Below are positions 1 through 11,330 of a stretch of DNA of 64,000 nt, one piece after another. The position numbers were made by a program, and so were the translations under genes. Numbering within the stretch: the stretch's first letter is position 1; every line of letters starts with the position of its first letter. Source of the stretch: Methylobacterium ajmalii (GTDB lineage: Bacteria > Pseudomonadota > Alphaproteobacteria > Rhizobiales > Beijerinckiaceae); the NCBI RefSeq assembly GCF_016613415.1, contig NZ_JACWCT010000001.1:33219-97218 (forward strand). Reading direction: 5' to 3'. Below the pieces are notes generated by a model, which saw nothing but the letters and a program-made list of their open reading frames with translations, was not told the DNA's origin and did no database searches.

Positions 1-1118
1 CCGCCGCGCTCGGCGAGGACGCGACGGGTCTCGCCGACCTCGCGCTCGAGGCGGCGGGCGAAGGCGATCGCGCCGGCCTCGCGCAGGCGCGCGGCGCGCT
101 CCTTGATCGCCGCCGGGGCGACCTGGGGCATCCGCGCGGCCGGGGTGCCGGGGCGGGGCGAGTAGGGGAAGACGTGGAGCTGGGCGAGGCCGCATTCCGC
201 GACGAGGTCGAGGGAGCGGGCGAACTGCGCCTCGGTCTCGGTCGGGAAGCCGGCGATCAGGTCCGCGCCGAACACCGCGTCGGGGCGAAGAGCCCGGATC
301 TCGGCGCAGAACCGGATCGCGTCGTCCCGGCCGTGGCGGCGCTTCATGCGCTTCAGGATCAGGTCGTCGCCGGCCTGGAGCGAGAGGTGGAGATGCGGCA
401 TCAGCCGCGCCTCCTCGGCGAAGGCCGCCACCAATTCGGGATCGGCCTCGACCGAATCGATCGAGGACAGGCGCAGGCGGTCGAGGTCGGGCACCCCGCG
501 CAGGATCGCCCGCACCAGGGCGCCGAGGCTGGTCTCGCCGAGATCGCGGCCATAGGCGGTGAGGTCGACGCCGGTCAGCACCACCTCGCGGGTGCCCTCC
601 GCCACCAGCGCACGGACCTGCGCCACGACCTCGGCGGCCGGCACCGAGCGCGAGTTGCCGCGCCCGAACGGGATGACGCAGAACGTGCAGCGGTGGTCGC
701 AGCCGTTCTGCACCGGCAGGAAGGCGCGGGTGCGCGCCCGCATCGCCGTCGCCGCGGGCACCGGATCGGGGCCCGGCGCCATCACGTCGTCGATCCGCAC
801 CCGCTCGGGCGCGGGGACGGTCCAGGTCGCCGGGTCGAGCTTGCGGCGGTTGCCGACGATCTCGGCCACCTCCGGCATGGCGGCGTAGGCGTCGGTCTCG
901 ACCTGCGCGCCGCAGCCCGTCACCACCACCCGGGCCGCCGGGTTGGCGCGGGCGGCGGCCCGGATCGCCTTGCGGGCCTGGCGGCCGGCCTCGGCCGTGA
1001 CCGCGCAGGTGTTGACGAGGAGAAGATCGGTGCGGCCCGCGGCTTCCGCCTGCCGGCGCATCGCCTCCGATTCGGCGGCGTTGAGGCGGCAGCCGAAGCT
1101 CAGGACCTCCACGCTCAC
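1..1118 (-). CDS. mtaB: tRNA t6A37 methylthiotransferase MtaB (partial, C-terminus beyond window)
   Basis: Radical-SAM methylthiotransferase that converts t6A37 of ANN-decoding tRNAs to ms2t6A. The N-terminal UPF0004 domain starts [17 protein letters not shown] and carries its three cluster cysteines (FGC, NTC, TGCG). The radical-SAM motif is [17 protein letters not shown] (CxxxCxxC), about residue 140. [16 protein letters not shown], near the left edge, is the typical end of the SAM domain. The GTG start at 1116-1118 overlaps the dapF stop (GTGA, 1115-1118), so the two genes are probably translationally coupled. About 372 residues are inside the window; the TRAM-like C-terminus is missing only because of the window boundary. 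A MiaB paralogue is less likely because the N-terminal sequence is MtaB-like. Confidence 0.93.
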   Translation of the reverse strand, partial: MSVEVLSFGCRLNAAESEAMRRQAEAAGRTDLLLVNTCAVTAEAGRQARKAIRAAARANPAARVVVTGCGAQVETDAYAAMPEVAEIVGNRRKLDPATWTVPAPERVRIDDVMAPGPDPVPAATAMRARTRAFLPVQNGCDHRCTFCVIPFGRGNSRSVPAAEVVAQVRALVAEGTREVVLTGVDLTAYGRDLGETSLGALVRAILRGVPDLDRLRLSSIDSVEADPELVAAFAEEARLMPHLHLSLQAGDDLILKRMKRRHGRDDAIRFCAEIRALRPDAVFGADLIAGFPTETEAQFARSLDLVAECGLAQLHVFPYSPRPGTPAARMPQVAPAAIKERAARLREAGAIAFARRLEREVGETRRVLAERG

Positions 1119-2002
1119 GAGGCGGCCTCGAACAGCGAGGGCGCGAAGGTGCCCTCGTGCTCCAGCTCGGTCGGGCCGGTCATGCGGACGTGGTCGTCCT
1201 CGCCCCAGACGATGCGCAGATCGCCGCCCGGCAGGGTGACGGTGGCCTCGCGGTCGGTGAGGCGCAGGCGCGCCGCTGCGACGAGAGCGGCGCAGGCCGC
1301 CGTGCCGCAGGCCCGGGTCAGGCCGGCGCCGCGCTCCCACACCTTCAGGCGGATGTGGCCGCGGTCGAGGACCCGGGCGAGGGAGATGTTGGCCCGGTCC
1401 GGGAAGATCGGGTGGCATTCGAGCAGCGGCCCGACCCGGGCGAGGTCGTAGCTGTCGGGGTCGCGTTCGACGAAGAACACCGCGTGCGGGTTGCCCATGC
1501 TGACCGCCCCCGGCGAGTGCAGCACCGGATCGTCGATCGGCCCGACCTGCAGCTCGATGCGGCGGGTGTCGGGAAAGGGCTCGGCGAGGGGGATCTCGTC
1601 CCAGCGCAGGCGCGGCCGCCCCATGTCGACGGTGAAGTCCACCGGCGACACCCGCACGACCGCGAGCAGGCCGGGCCGGGTCTCGAGAAGCAGGTTCTCG
1701 CCCAGCGGCGGGCGCGCCATCGCGGGATCGTCCAGCATCGCCCAGGCGACGCAGCGGGTGCCGTTGCCGCAGGCGCCGGCCTCCGAACCGTCGGTGTTGT
1801 AGATCCGCACGAAGGCGTCGGTGCCCGGGGTGACGGGATCGTGCAGCACCATCATCTGGTCGAAGCGCGAGGCCGGGTCGGCCGCGATGGCCCGGGCCTC
1901 GGCGGGCTGCACCCGCACGTCGCTCCCGCGCAGGTCCAGAACCACGATCTCGTTGCCGAGCCCGTTCATCTTCAGGAAGCGGCGATGGGCGAGGGGGGAC
2001 AC
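1115..2002 (-). CDS. dapF: diaminopimelate epimerase DapF
   Basis: Cytosolic, cofactor-independent epimerase that converts LL- to meso-diaminopimelate for lysine and peptidoglycan synthesis. The protein has 295 residues, a normal length. [17 protein letters not shown] opens the first domain. The two catalytic cysteines lie in GACGNGTRC (about C78) and RACGTAAC (about C232), and [12 protein letters not shown] is the conserved substrate-binding stretch. The first Met (MSPLAHRRF) is taken as the start, although the internal Met at residue 12 is where many homologues begin. It is the first gene of a minus-strand pair with mtaB, overlapping it by 4 bp. Confidence 0.95.
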   Translation of the reverse strand: MSPLAHRRFLKMNGLGNEIVVLDLRGSDVRVQPAEARAIAADPASRFDQMMVLHDPVTPGTDAFVRIYNTDGSEAGACGNGTRCVAWAMLDDPAMARPPLGENLLLETRPGLLAVVRVSPVDFTVDMGRPRLRWDEIPLAEPFPDTRRIELQVGPIDDPVLHSPGAVSMGNPHAVFFVERDPDSYDLARVGPLLECHPIFPDRANISLARVLDRGHIRLKVWERGAGLTRACGTAACAALVAAARLRLTDREATVTLPGGDLRIVWGEDDHVRMTGPTELEHEGTFAPSLFEAAS

Positions 2003-2154
2003 GGGCGGGGTTCTCCGGCGGGCACATGGGACAGGGGCCGGCCGCTGTATGGACCAGAACCGGTCCGCAGGCGAGACGAGGGCGATCCGTGGGGCCGATG
2101 CTCACGGTCTCGCGATGAGGGCGCAACGGCTTTGCGCTTGACGCGTTCGACCGG

Positions 2155-2238
2155 GCCGGCGATGCCGGCCCTACGCCAGAGCCGGCCGGCCCTCCGCCGG
2201 CCCCTGCCAGAGCCGGCCCCGGCCGGCCTACGCCAGAG
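2155..2238. repeat. short imperfect tandem G+C repeat
   Basis: Upstream of the gene at 2256 the sequence repeats a unit of roughly 20-30 bases built from CCGGCC and CGCCAGAG or TGCCAGAG (three copies of the GCCAGAG core). The copies can pair with each other because CCGGCC is self-complementary. It fills most of the spacer between the dapF start and the next gene. Function is unknown; it could be a terminator-like or slippage-derived repeat. Confidence 0.5.
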
Positions 2239-2255
2239 ACCGGAGCGTTCCGCCC

Positions 2256-3041
2256 GTGATGAAGACCCGCCTCCCGACGATCGCGATCGGCCTCGCCGCG
2301 TCCCTGGCCTGCGGGGCCTCCGTTCTGGCCCAGGCGCCCGCGCCGGCCCCTGTGCCGTCGACCGCAGCGCCCCCGGCCGCGACGCCCTCGCCGGCCCAGA
2401 CGACGCCGCTGCCGACCACCACGGCCCCGGGCCCCGGCCCGGGCGCGAACCAGGCACCGACGCCACCCGCCCCCGAGAAGGCGCTGCTGCCCGGGACCCC
2501 GGCGGTGCCGCCCGCCGCGCCGGCGCCGTCGAGCGCCAACCGACCGCCCCTCGTCGCCAATCCGGGCGACCCGTCGGACGTCGACGAGGTGACGCTGCCG
2601 GCCAAGCCCGCCGCGATCCTGTCCGGCAACGCGAAGTGGGACCAGGCGGTGCCGAGCCTCAAGGAGGCGATCGCCAAGGTCGAGGCGGCTTTGGCCCAGG
2701 CCGGCATCAAGGCCAACGGCAAGCCGATCTCGGTCTTCAACCGCACCGACGACGACGGCTTCCAGTACGAGGTGATGGTGCCGGTCGAAGCGGTGCCGAA
2801 CCCGCGCCCCGCCGGCCTGCCCGACGACCTGCGCTTCGGCGCGACCCCGAGCGGCAAGGCCCTGCGCTTCACCCACAAGGGGCCCTACGAGGGCATCGAC
2901 CAGACCTACGAGACGGTGACGGCCTATCTCGACGCCAAGGGCATCCTGGTCCAGGACGCCTTCGTCGAGGAGTACCTGACGCCGCTCGCGAGCCCGTCCG
3001 ACGAGGCGCTCGAGGTCAACATCTACGCCCTGCCGAAGTAG
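2256..3041 (+). CDS. secreted GyrI-like small-molecule-binding domain protein
   Basis: The 261-residue protein has a signal peptide (residues 1 to about 26, ending VLAQA) and a long Pro/Ala-rich linker to about residue 105. The C-terminal domain has the features of the AraC-effector/GyrI-like fold: DVDEVTLPAKPAAILSG, VFNRTDDDGFQYEVMVPV, a GKALRFTHKGPYEGI strand and a terminal EVNIYALPK. Cytosolic relatives bind small hydrophobic or cationic molecules; a periplasmic, proline-tethered version may bind ligands in the envelope. An alternative Met lies at 2259. No partner gene is apparent, so the biological role is open. Confidence 0.75.
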   Translation: MMKTRLPTIAIGLAASLACGASVLAQAPAPAPVPSTAAPPAATPSPAQTTPLPTTTAPGPGPGANQAPTPPAPEKALLPGTPAVPPAAPAPSSANRPPLVANPGDPSDVDEVTLPAKPAAILSGNAKWDQAVPSLKEAIAKVEAALAQAGIKANGKPISVFNRTDDDGFQYEVMVPVEAVPNPRPAGLPDDLRFGATPSGKALRFTHKGPYEGIDQTYETVTAYLDAKGILVQDAFVEEYLTPLASPSDEALEVNIYALPK

Positions 3042-3238
3042 GAGCCGCGCGCCGTCCCGAATGACCGGAGCGTGCGTGGGATGACATCCGGGACTCGGGA
3101 AGCCGCGGAGCGGAAGACCGCGCCCCGATCCGGGATCGATCTCAGACGATACGCCGTAGAGACATACCTCGAAGGCCGTGGGCCGGAGGCCGCGGACGGG
3201 ATCGGTCGGACCCCGCCGCGGGACGGCGATCCCGGGCG

Positions 3239-4606
3239 CTACAGCAACGTCCCCTTCAGGATCACCAGCGCCACCGTGAAGTAGATCACCAGCCCCGACA
3301 CGTCGACGAGGGTGGCGACGAACGGGGCCGAGGCGGTGGCGGGGTCGAAGCCGACGCGCTGGAGCACGAAGGGCAGCATCGAGCCGGTGAGCGAGCCGAA
3401 CAGCACGATGCCGACGAGCGCGGTGCCGACGGTCGCGGCCACCAGGAACCAGTGCTCGCCGTAATCGTAGAAGCCGAGCTTCTGCCAGATCACGATCCGC
3501 ACCACGCCGATCGTCCCGAGGATCGCCCCGAGCGTGAGCCCGGCCGGGATCTCGCGGAGCGCCACCCGCCACCAGTCGCTCAAGCGCACCTGGTGGAGGG
3601 CGAGCGCCCGGATCAGCAGCGAGGTCGCCTGCGAGCCGGAATTGCCGCCCGAGCTCATGATGAGCGGGATGAAGAGGGTCAGCACCAGGGCCTTTTCCAG
3701 CTCGCCCTCGAAGCCCTGCATCGCGCTGGCGGTCAGCATCTCGGACAGGAAGAGCACGCAGAGCCAGCCGGCCCGCTTGCGGATCATGGTCAGGAAGTTG
3801 ATCGACATGTAGGGCTCGTCGAGCGCCTCCATGCCGCCGAAGCGCTGCACGTCCTCGGTCTGCTTCTGGATCATCGCGTCGATCACGTCGTCGACGGTGA
3901 CGATGCCGACCACCTGGTTGGTGGCGTCGACCACCGGGATCGCCAGGAGGTCGTATTTCGAGATCAGGCGGGCCGCCTGGTCGCGGCTGGCATCGGCCGA
4001 GACCACCACCGGGCGGCGGCTCGGCGCCACCGACAGGATGTTGTCCTCCGGGTTGCCGGTGATGAGGCGGCGCAAGGGGACCGCCTTGGCGAGCGCCCCG
4101 GTGCGCGGATCGAGGACGAAGATCGAGTAGATCGTCTCGCGGGTGCGCTCGACCTTGCGGATGTAGTCGAGGGTGAGCCCCACCGTCCACGTCGTCGGCA
4201 CGGCGACGAACTCGGTCGTCATGATCGAGCCGACGCTCTCTTCCGGATAGGCGATGAGCTTGTCGACCGCCCCGCGGGTCTCGACGTCGAGGCGGGTGCG
4301 CAGGTCGGAGCGGCCCGGCTCCTCGATCTCGCGGAAGACGTCGGTGACCCGGTCGGCCGACATCCCCGACAGGAACGAGGCGACGCGGTCGCGCGGCAGC
4401 ATCTCGATGATGTCGGGGGCGCAGTCGAGCTCGGGCTGGTCCAGCACCTCGACGGCACGGTCGTGCGGCAGGCTGAGCAGGATGGCGGCCGCCACCTCCG
4501 GCGCCTCCCGGTTCAGGGCCTCGACGATATCGGGGGCGCTCTCCTCGGAGAGGCGCGCGGCGAGGGCGGCGGGCTCGACGGGGGCGTCGATCACGGTGTC
4601 GGTCAT
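3239..4606 (-). CDS. mgtE: magnesium transporter MgtE
   Basis: Inner-membrane Mg2+ channel/transporter of 455 residues, full length for the family. The order is an N-terminal superhelical MgtE_N domain (residues about 10-135, with repeated LP-H/RDRA motifs), two CBS domains (about 140-260: VGSIMTTEFVAVPTTWTVG, then LLAIPVVDATNQVVGIVTVD) that act as the cytosolic Mg2+ sensor, and five C-terminal membrane segments. The pore-helix region includes LIMSSGGNSGSQATSLLIRA. AGGTGAGC just ahead of the ATG is a plausible ribosome site. It is divergent from the iron permease family gene at 4936. No Mg2+ riboswitch fold was recognised upstream. Confidence 0.95.
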   Translation of the reverse strand: MTDTVIDAPVEPAALAARLSEESAPDIVEALNREAPEVAAAILLSLPHDRAVEVLDQPELDCAPDIIEMLPRDRVASFLSGMSADRVTDVFREIEEPGRSDLRTRLDVETRGAVDKLIAYPEESVGSIMTTEFVAVPTTWTVGLTLDYIRKVERTRETIYSIFVLDPRTGALAKAVPLRRLITGNPEDNILSVAPSRRPVVVSADASRDQAARLISKYDLLAIPVVDATNQVVGIVTVDDVIDAMIQKQTEDVQRFGGMEALDEPYMSINFLTMIRKRAGWLCVLFLSEMLTASAMQGFEGELEKALVLTLFIPLIMSSGGNSGSQATSLLIRALALHQVRLSDWWRVALREIPAGLTLGAILGTIGVVRIVIWQKLGFYDYGEHWFLVAATVGTALVGIVLFGSLTGSMLPFVLQRVGFDPATASAPFVATLVDVSGLVIYFTVALVILKGTLL

Positions 4607-4935
4607 GGCTCACCTGTTGGGCGCTGGCGTCGGCCGGCCGTCTCCGGCCGGTCGCGGCGAGCCGCCGAAAGGCTGAGCGCGCGGGACCTCAGGCCGAAGA
4701 CGGCAAGGGCGGTCGACTGTGACTGTCGCTCGGCATGGAGTCGGGGGTGTCCGGGAATGCTGCGGCGCGAGAGCGCGCTGCGGGCGACCCGTCACTGCGC
4801 CGGGCGGGGGCTTGCGTCAAGAGGGGAACCGCGGGCGCGCAATCGGAATTCGTAAGCGGGGTCTCGTCGACTTGGAGCCCCTGGAAACATTCGAGAAAAC
4901 CTTGGGGAAGCCCCGGGGAAACCGCGGGAGCCACG
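4607..4935. other. divergent intergenic region mgtE / iron permease family gene
   Basis: This 329-bp spacer separates two divergent genes and must hold both promoters. It contains short G+C-rich runs and a possible ribosome site (CGGGAG) ahead of the ATG at 4936. No clear -10/-35 pair, riboswitch or small gene was identified. Confidence 0.4.
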
Positions 4936-5400
4936 ATGGTCACGACACGCATCCGCACCTTCTCGGATTTCGCCGCCGCGGTCGCCCGGGCGGCGGGGCG
5001 CCCCGGCACCTTCGCGGCGAGCCTGCTGCTGATCGCGGTGTGGGCGTTGACCGGCCCGCTGTTCCACTACTCGGACACTTGGCAGCTGATCATCAACACC
5101 GGCACGACCATCGTGACGTTCCTGATGGTGTTCCTGATCCAGAACACCCAGAACCGCGACGGCGCGGCGATCCAGGCCAAGCTCGACGAGCTGATCCGGG
5201 CGAGCGCGGCCCAGAACGCCTATATCGGCATCGAGAACCTGACCGAGGAGGAGCTCGACGGCCTGCGCGCCCGCTGCGAGGCGCGGGCTCGGGACTTTCG
5301 CCTCAGCGAGGCCGCGGACGCCGCCGAGGAGGCGGCCAACGCCAAGGCCGAGGCGGCGGCCCGGGCCGCGACCGGATCGCGCGGCGGCCTTAGGCGCTGA
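4936..5400 (+). CDS. low-affinity iron permease family membrane protein
   Basis: This 154-residue membrane protein has a short N-terminal helix and two membrane segments (about residues 25-48 and 55-75). The segment MVFLIQNTQNRDGAAIQAKL is the family hallmark of the low-affinity iron permease group (PF04120), followed by LDELIRA and a charged Ala-rich tail. A true iron transport role is weakly supported for bacterial members; many are annotated only by homology to a yeast permease. The ATG at 4936 is chosen because the upstream extension is unrelated to the family. The 3' end overlaps the convergent response-regulator gene by 11 bp. Confidence 0.8.
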   Translation: MVTTRIRTFSDFAAAVARAAGRPGTFAASLLLIAVWALTGPLFHYSDTWQLIINTGTTIVTFLMVFLIQNTQNRDGAAIQAKLDELIRASAAQNAYIGIENLTEEELDGLRARCEARARDFRLSEAADAAEEAANAKAEAAARAATGSRGGLRR

Positions 5401-5836
5401 GCCGGCGGGCCTGCTCCATCTCGCCCCCCATCATCCGGGCGAGCCGCAGGATGTCGCCGATCACGTAGGGCTTGGTCACGAAGATGCTGCCAGACACCGC
5501 CGGGTGGTGCAGGTTGGCGGTGGTCGAGGAATAGATTACCGGGCGGTGCGGCTGGATCTGCCGGAAGGCCTCGGCGACGCTCCAGCCGTCGACGAGGCCG
5601 GGCAGCCGGATGTCGGTGAGGAGCCAGTCGATCCGGGCGCCGTGCTCGCGCAGCAGCATCAGGGCCGCCTCGCCGCTCGAAGCGGTCAGCGTCGCGACCC
5701 CGTGCTGCTCGCACAGGGTCACCAGGAGCTCGAGCAGCATGTAGCTGTCCTCGACGATCAGCACGCAGGGCCGGTCGCCGGGGCGGCGCGGGACGTCCGG
5801 TCGGGGCGTCGGAGGCGGGGGGAGAGGCGCTGGCAT
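5390..5836 (-). CDS. single-domain response regulator receiver protein
   Basis: The 148-residue protein is one receiver (CheY-like) domain after a Pro-rich N-terminus. The strands and sites are in order: CVLIVEDS (acidic pocket, E-D), LLTDIRLPG (phosphoacceptor Asp), VIYSSTT (Thr/Ser switch region) and FVTKPY (conserved Lys). There is no output domain, so it would act by protein contact or in a phosphorelay. The ATG at 5836 is preferred over an in-frame extension to 6082, which is low-complexity and lacks family features. No histidine kinase is adjacent. Confidence 0.85.
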   Translation of the reverse strand: MPAPLPPPPTPRPDVPRRPGDRPCVLIVEDSYMLLELLVTLCEQHGVATLTASSGEAALMLLREHGARIDWLLTDIRLPGLVDGWSVAEAFRQIQPHRPVIYSSTTANLHHPAVSGSIFVTKPYVIGDILRLARMMGGEMEQARRLSA

Positions 5837-6222
5837 CGCCGGACGGTCCCGATGATCGATTCCCCGACGCTCGCGCGAATTGGTTAACCGCACGTCAATC
5901 CCGTGGCCGGCGCTGCCGTGCCCGGACCGCCCGATCTGTGGCCTTCGTGCAACGGCGTGGCGGCCCGTGGCCGGCCGGCCGGCGGCGCCGCAGCGTGGCC
6001 GTATTTCGACGGTGTTGTGTCGCCGGTTCCGGTCACCGTGCGGGGCCGACAGGTACCGGCCGGCGCGTCGAGGTCCCGTCAAGGTTGACGGAACCTTCGC
6101 TTAACCGGCCGGGACTACAGACGATCCGGTGTTCCAGTTCGTGGCGCCGCCGGACGGGAGGATCCGCTCCGGGCCGTCGCCGGGCGCGGCCCCGCCCGGG
6201 GCCGCCAGAGGAGTTTTGGTCG
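5837..6222. other. intergenic region before the pal operon
   Basis: These 386 bp lie between the divergent response regulator and pal. The stretch around 5875-5900 is A+T-richer (GAATTGGTTAACC), and a second such patch lies near 6080-6105 (AAGGTTGACGG). Both are plausible promoter positions, but no confident -10/-35 pair was assigned. GAGG at 6208-6211 is a possible ribosome site for pal. Confidence 0.4.
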
Positions 6223-6768
6223 ATGTCGCTGCCGCTCGCGCCCCTGCGCGCGCTCAAGATCGCCGCCGCCTTCGGGCTCGCCCTCTCGATGGCCGCCTGC
6301 GCGAGCAACAACGACCTCGCCGACGCCTCCGCGGCCTACGGCGCCGGGGGCGCGGGCGGGGCCGGCGGGTACGGGGGCCGCGGCGGCCCCGCGACGCCGG
6401 GCAGCGCCCAGGACTTCGTGGTCAACATCGGCGACCGGGTCTTCTTCGATTCCGACTCGACCGACCTGAACCCCACCGCCGTCGCCACCCTCGACAAGCA
6501 GGCCCAGTGGCTGCAGCGCTACCCGCGCTACACCTTCCTGATCGAGGGCCACGCCGACGAGCGCGGCACCCGCGAGTACAACTTCTCCCTCGGCGCCCGC
6601 CGCTCGCAGGCGGTGCGGGACTACCTCGCCTCCCGGGGCATCGGCTCGAACCGCATGCGCACGGTGTCCTACGGCAAGGAGCGTCCGGTCGCGGTCTGCA
6701 ACGACATCTCGTGCTGGTCGCAGAACCGCCGCGCCGTCACGGTGCTCGACGGCGGCGCCGGCTCCTGA
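6223..6768 (+). CDS. pal: peptidoglycan-associated lipoprotein Pal
   Basis: Outer-membrane lipoprotein of the Tol-Pal system, which ties the outer membrane to peptidoglycan and aids constriction at division. The 181-residue protein has a lipoprotein signal peptide with lipobox LSMAAC (lipid Cys about residue 26), then a Gly-rich linker (about 40-60) and an OmpA-like domain (about 70-175). Peptidoglycan-binding motifs include FFDSDSTDLNP, IEGHADERGTREYNFSLG and RRSQAVRDYL. It is followed by cpoB after a hairpin, matching the usual tolB-pal-cpoB order; tolB itself is not here. The ATG at 6223 gives a proper signal peptide, while upstream in-frame Met codons do not. Confidence 0.95.
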   Translation: MSLPLAPLRALKIAAAFGLALSMAACASNNDLADASAAYGAGGAGGAGGYGGRGGPATPGSAQDFVVNIGDRVFFDSDSTDLNPTAVATLDKQAQWLQRYPRYTFLIEGHADERGTREYNFSLGARRSQAVRDYLASRGIGSNRMRTVSYGKERPVAVCNDISCWSQNRRAVTVLDGGAGS

Positions 6769-6782
6769 GCCTCGACAGGGGA

Positions 6783-6806
6783 GGGCGGCCCCGGCCGCCC
6801 CCTTTT
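6783..6806 (+). terminator. hairpin plus T-run after pal
   Basis: A GGGCGGC / GCCGCCC stem with a 4-base loop is followed by CCTTTT. It has the form of an intrinsic terminator between pal and cpoB and would lower read-through rather than abolish it, given the conserved gene order. Confidence 0.6.
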
Positions 6807-6888
6807 GCCGGGAGGCGCGGCTTCTGCTAACCCGCCCTCCCGAGCGCGGACTCGCCGAGTGCGGACCCGCAGCCTGACCCGAGCCGTG

Positions 6889-7863
6889 ATGCGCCCCGCC
6901 ATGCTTCGCCGCCTGTTCCTTGCCCCCGTCCTCGCCGTCTCGGGGCTCGCCCTCGCCGCCGCCTGCCCGGCCGCGGCCCAGGACGCGTCGGAGTTCGTGG
7001 TGCGCCTCAACCGGCTCGAGAACCAGTCGCGCCAGATGTCCGGGCAGATCGAGTCGCTCCAGTACGAGAACCGCCAGCTCAAGGAGCAGCTGCGCAAGTT
7101 CCAGGAGGACGTCGAGTTCCGGTTCCAGGAGTCGAAGGGCGGCCAGCGCCCGGCTTCCGCGACCCCGCCGGCCAAGCCGCACAAGCGCAGCGACGCCTTC
7201 GATCCGTCCCAGAACCCCGATGCCCCGGGCGCCCCGCAGGCGCTCGGCACCGCCCAGGCCTCCGGCGCGACCCCGTCCCAGGCGACTCCCGCCGCGCCGC
7301 GCCCCGCCGCGACCCCGAACGCCACCGCCGCGCTGAGCGCGCCCCGCGGCGCGATCGAGGACGAGACCCCCGATTACGGCGCCCCCGTGGACCTGCGCCC
7401 GCCGGCTCGCGCCGCCGCCCCGGCCGCGACGCCGGCGCCGCGCCCCTCCGCCAGCGTCGCCGCCACCGGCACCGGCGACGCGAAGGCCGATTACGAGGCG
7501 GCCTACGCCTACGTGCTGCAGCGCCAGTACGAGCAGGCCGAGATGAGCCTGCGCCAGTTCATCCAGTCGCATCCCAGGGACACCCTGGTGCCGGACGCGA
7601 CCTATTGGCTTGGCGAGAGCTACCTGCAGCGCAACCGCACCCGCGAGGCGGCCGAGCAGTTCCTGAAGGTCTCGACCGACTACGCCCGCTCGCGCAAGGC
7701 ACCGGACGCGATGCTGAAGCTCGGCGCCTCGCTCAACGCGCTCGGCGCCCGCGAGCAGGCCTGCGCCACCCTGGCCGAGCTGGAGCGCAAGTTCCCGCAG
7801 GCCTCCTCGACCGTGAAGCAGGGCGTCGACCGCGAGCAGCGGCGGGCGCGCTGCGCCGCGTGA
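6889..7863 (+). CDS. cpoB: cell division coordinator CpoB (YbgF), periplasmic TPR protein
   Basis: Periplasmic protein that links Tol-Pal to peptidoglycan synthesis during division. The predicted 324-residue protein has a signal peptide (MLRRLFLAPVLAV... ending AAAQ), a coiled coil (about residues 33-80, VRLNRLENQSRQMSGQIESL), a long Pro/Ala linker with low-complexity repeats (about 90-195) and a C-terminal TPR block (about 200-320: DYEAAYAYVLQRQYEQAEMS, YWLGESYLQRNRTREAAEQF, APDAMLKLGASLNALG). The ATG at 6889 was chosen over an ATG at 6901; both give a signal peptide. An upstream start at 6805 would add an unlikely Arg-rich leader. It sits directly between pal and tilS. Confidence 0.9.
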   Translation: MRPAMLRRLFLAPVLAVSGLALAAACPAAAQDASEFVVRLNRLENQSRQMSGQIESLQYENRQLKEQLRKFQEDVEFRFQESKGGQRPASATPPAKPHKRSDAFDPSQNPDAPGAPQALGTAQASGATPSQATPAAPRPAATPNATAALSAPRGAIEDETPDYGAPVDLRPPARAAAPAATPAPRPSASVAATGTGDAKADYEAAYAYVLQRQYEQAEMSLRQFIQSHPRDTLVPDATYWLGESYLQRNRTREAAEQFLKVSTDYARSRKAPDAMLKLGASLNALGAREQACATLAELERKFPQASSTVKQGVDREQRRARCAA

Positions 7864-7968
7864 GCGGCCCGGCCCGAGCGGCTGCGCGGAGCCTGACCGA
7901 AGCCGATTTCCGCATCGCGAATCGATCCGCGGGCAATCGTACGAGAAGCCCGGTGTGAGAAACGCCGC

Positions 7969-9015
7969 ATGAGCGACCGGGAGGCTCCCCTCGGCCCGTG
8001 CGAGCGCGACGATCTCCTCCATCCCTGGATCGGACCCGGCACGCCCTACCGGAGCGCCGTGCTCGCGGTGTCGGGCGGGCCCGATTCGACCGCCCTGATG
8101 GGCTGCGCCGCGCTCCTCGACGCCGCCATCCCGCTTCTCGTCGCCACGGTCGATCACGGCCTGCGGCAGAGCTCGCGCGCGGAGGCCGAGGGTGTCGCGG
8201 ATCTCGCCGCGCGCTTCGGCCTGCCGCACCGGATCCTGTCCTGGACCGGGCCGAAGCCGGCCGCACGGCTGCAGGCGGCGGCGCGGGCCGAGCGTTACCG
8301 CCTTCTCGCGGCTCTCGCCGACGAGGCCGGGGCCGACCTGGTGCTGACCGCCCACACCCGCGACGACCAAGCCGAGACGGTGCTGATGCGGCTCTGCGCC
8401 GGCTCCGGCCCGGCAGGGCTCGCCGGGATGGCACCGGCCCGCCTCCTCCACGGCCCGGGTCCCGTTCGTGTCACCCTCGGCCGGCCCTTCCTCGACGTGC
8501 CGAAGGCCCGCCTCGTGACGACCTGCGAGGCCCATGGCTGGCCGTTCGTCCGCGATCCCTCGAACGCCGACCCGCGCTTCGGCCGCGCCCGGCTGCGGCG
8601 CCTGCTGCCGCTGCTGGCCGAGGAGGGCTTGAGCGCCGAGCGCCTCGCCCGCCTTGCCGGTCGGCTACGCCGCGACGAGGCGGCCTTGGCGCAGGCCGCC
8701 GCCGCGGCGTTCCACGACCTGCAACGGACCGATCCGGCGGGGGAGGGACGCCTCGTCCTCGACGGTCCCGGCCTCGCGGCCCTGCCGGAGGCGGTAGCCC
8801 TTCGGGTCGCGGGGCTCGGGCTCGAGGCGATCGGCGGGCACGGGCCGGCCCTGCGGCTCGAACGGCTGGAGCGGGTGCTTCTCGGCGAGGTTCTGCCGGC
8901 CCTGCGGGCGGGGGCCGCCTGCCGGCGCACGGTGGCGGGCCTCCTCCTCACCGCCCGTGGCGGCCGGCTGGTCCTGGAGCCAGAGCCGCCGCGCCGGCGC
9001 CCGCCAGCGGCGTGA
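7969..9015 (+). CDS. tilS: tRNA(Ile)-lysidine synthase TilS
   Basis: Cytosolic ATP-dependent enzyme that converts C34 of the CAU-anticodon tRNA-Ile to lysidine, allowing AUA decoding. The PP-loop motif SGGPDSTAL (about residues 35-43) starts the N-type ATP pyrophosphatase domain. Further family features are [35 protein letters not shown] and a predicted tRNA-contact region [20 protein letters not shown]. At 348 residues it is slightly short, with the C-terminal domains reduced, as is common in alphaproteobacteria. It lies between cpoB and ftsH in conserved order. Confidence 0.93.
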   Translation: MSDREAPLGPCERDDLLHPWIGPGTPYRSAVLAVSGGPDSTALMGCAALLDAAIPLLVATVDHGLRQSSRAEAEGVADLAARFGLPHRILSWTGPKPAARLQAAARAERYRLLAALADEAGADLVLTAHTRDDQAETVLMRLCAGSGPAGLAGMAPARLLHGPGPVRVTLGRPFLDVPKARLVTTCEAHGWPFVRDPSNADPRFGRARLRRLLPLLAEEGLSAERLARLAGRLRRDEAALAQAAAAAFHDLQRTDPAGEGRLVLDGPGLAALPEAVALRVAGLGLEAIGGHGPALRLERLERVLLGEVLPALRAGAACRRTVAGLLLTARGGRLVLEPEPPRRRPPAA

Positions 9016-9175
9016 CGCGCGGGCAGGGGATGCGCGAGCGATGCGGCGCGCGGCGCCGCAGGCGCGGGGCCATTACTTGGCAAGCACCGGGTGGGTGCCT
9101 ACATTGCGTTCCGAGTGCCGGTGCCCAACCCAGCACGCCCGCGCGGCGCCGCGCTCCTCAGGGATTGACTCTTCG

Positions 9176-11098
<1,923 letters not shown>

Positions 11099-11165
11099 CG
11101 GCGCCGGGGCGACCGAACGAGCCGGGGCGGGCTAAAAAGTCCACACCGGCCGGTTTTTGCAGCGA

Positions 11166-11193
11166 GGGGCGGCGGGAGGGATCCCGTCGCCCC
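11166..11193 (+). terminator. hairpin after ftsH
   Basis: The stem pairs GGGGCGGCGGGA with TCCCGTCGCCCC, with one mismatch and a GGGA loop, followed by TTGTCGTT. A second small self-complementary ACCGGCCGGT followed by TTTTT lies just upstream (about 11148-11159). Together they probably end ftsH transcripts before glmM. Confidence 0.55.
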
Positions 11194-11330
11194 TTGTCGT
11201 TGTGGCAGAGCCCCAAAATAACCCAACCAACGTGTGACCGCGTCCGGCGGGAAGAGGCGGCATCGGTCGCCGCGCCCCGAGCGGCGCGGCCTAGCGCCGA
11301 CGGCCCGGACGGGACAGGGAGACGACGAGC

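Noticed and set aside
174..1451. 425-codon plus-strand frame at the left edge
   Set aside because: It is antisense to mtaB and dapF, which have catalytic motifs and a GTGA overlap.
4607..4935. Mg2+-sensing riboswitch ahead of mgtE
   Set aside because: No M-box or ykoK-like conserved core could be seen.
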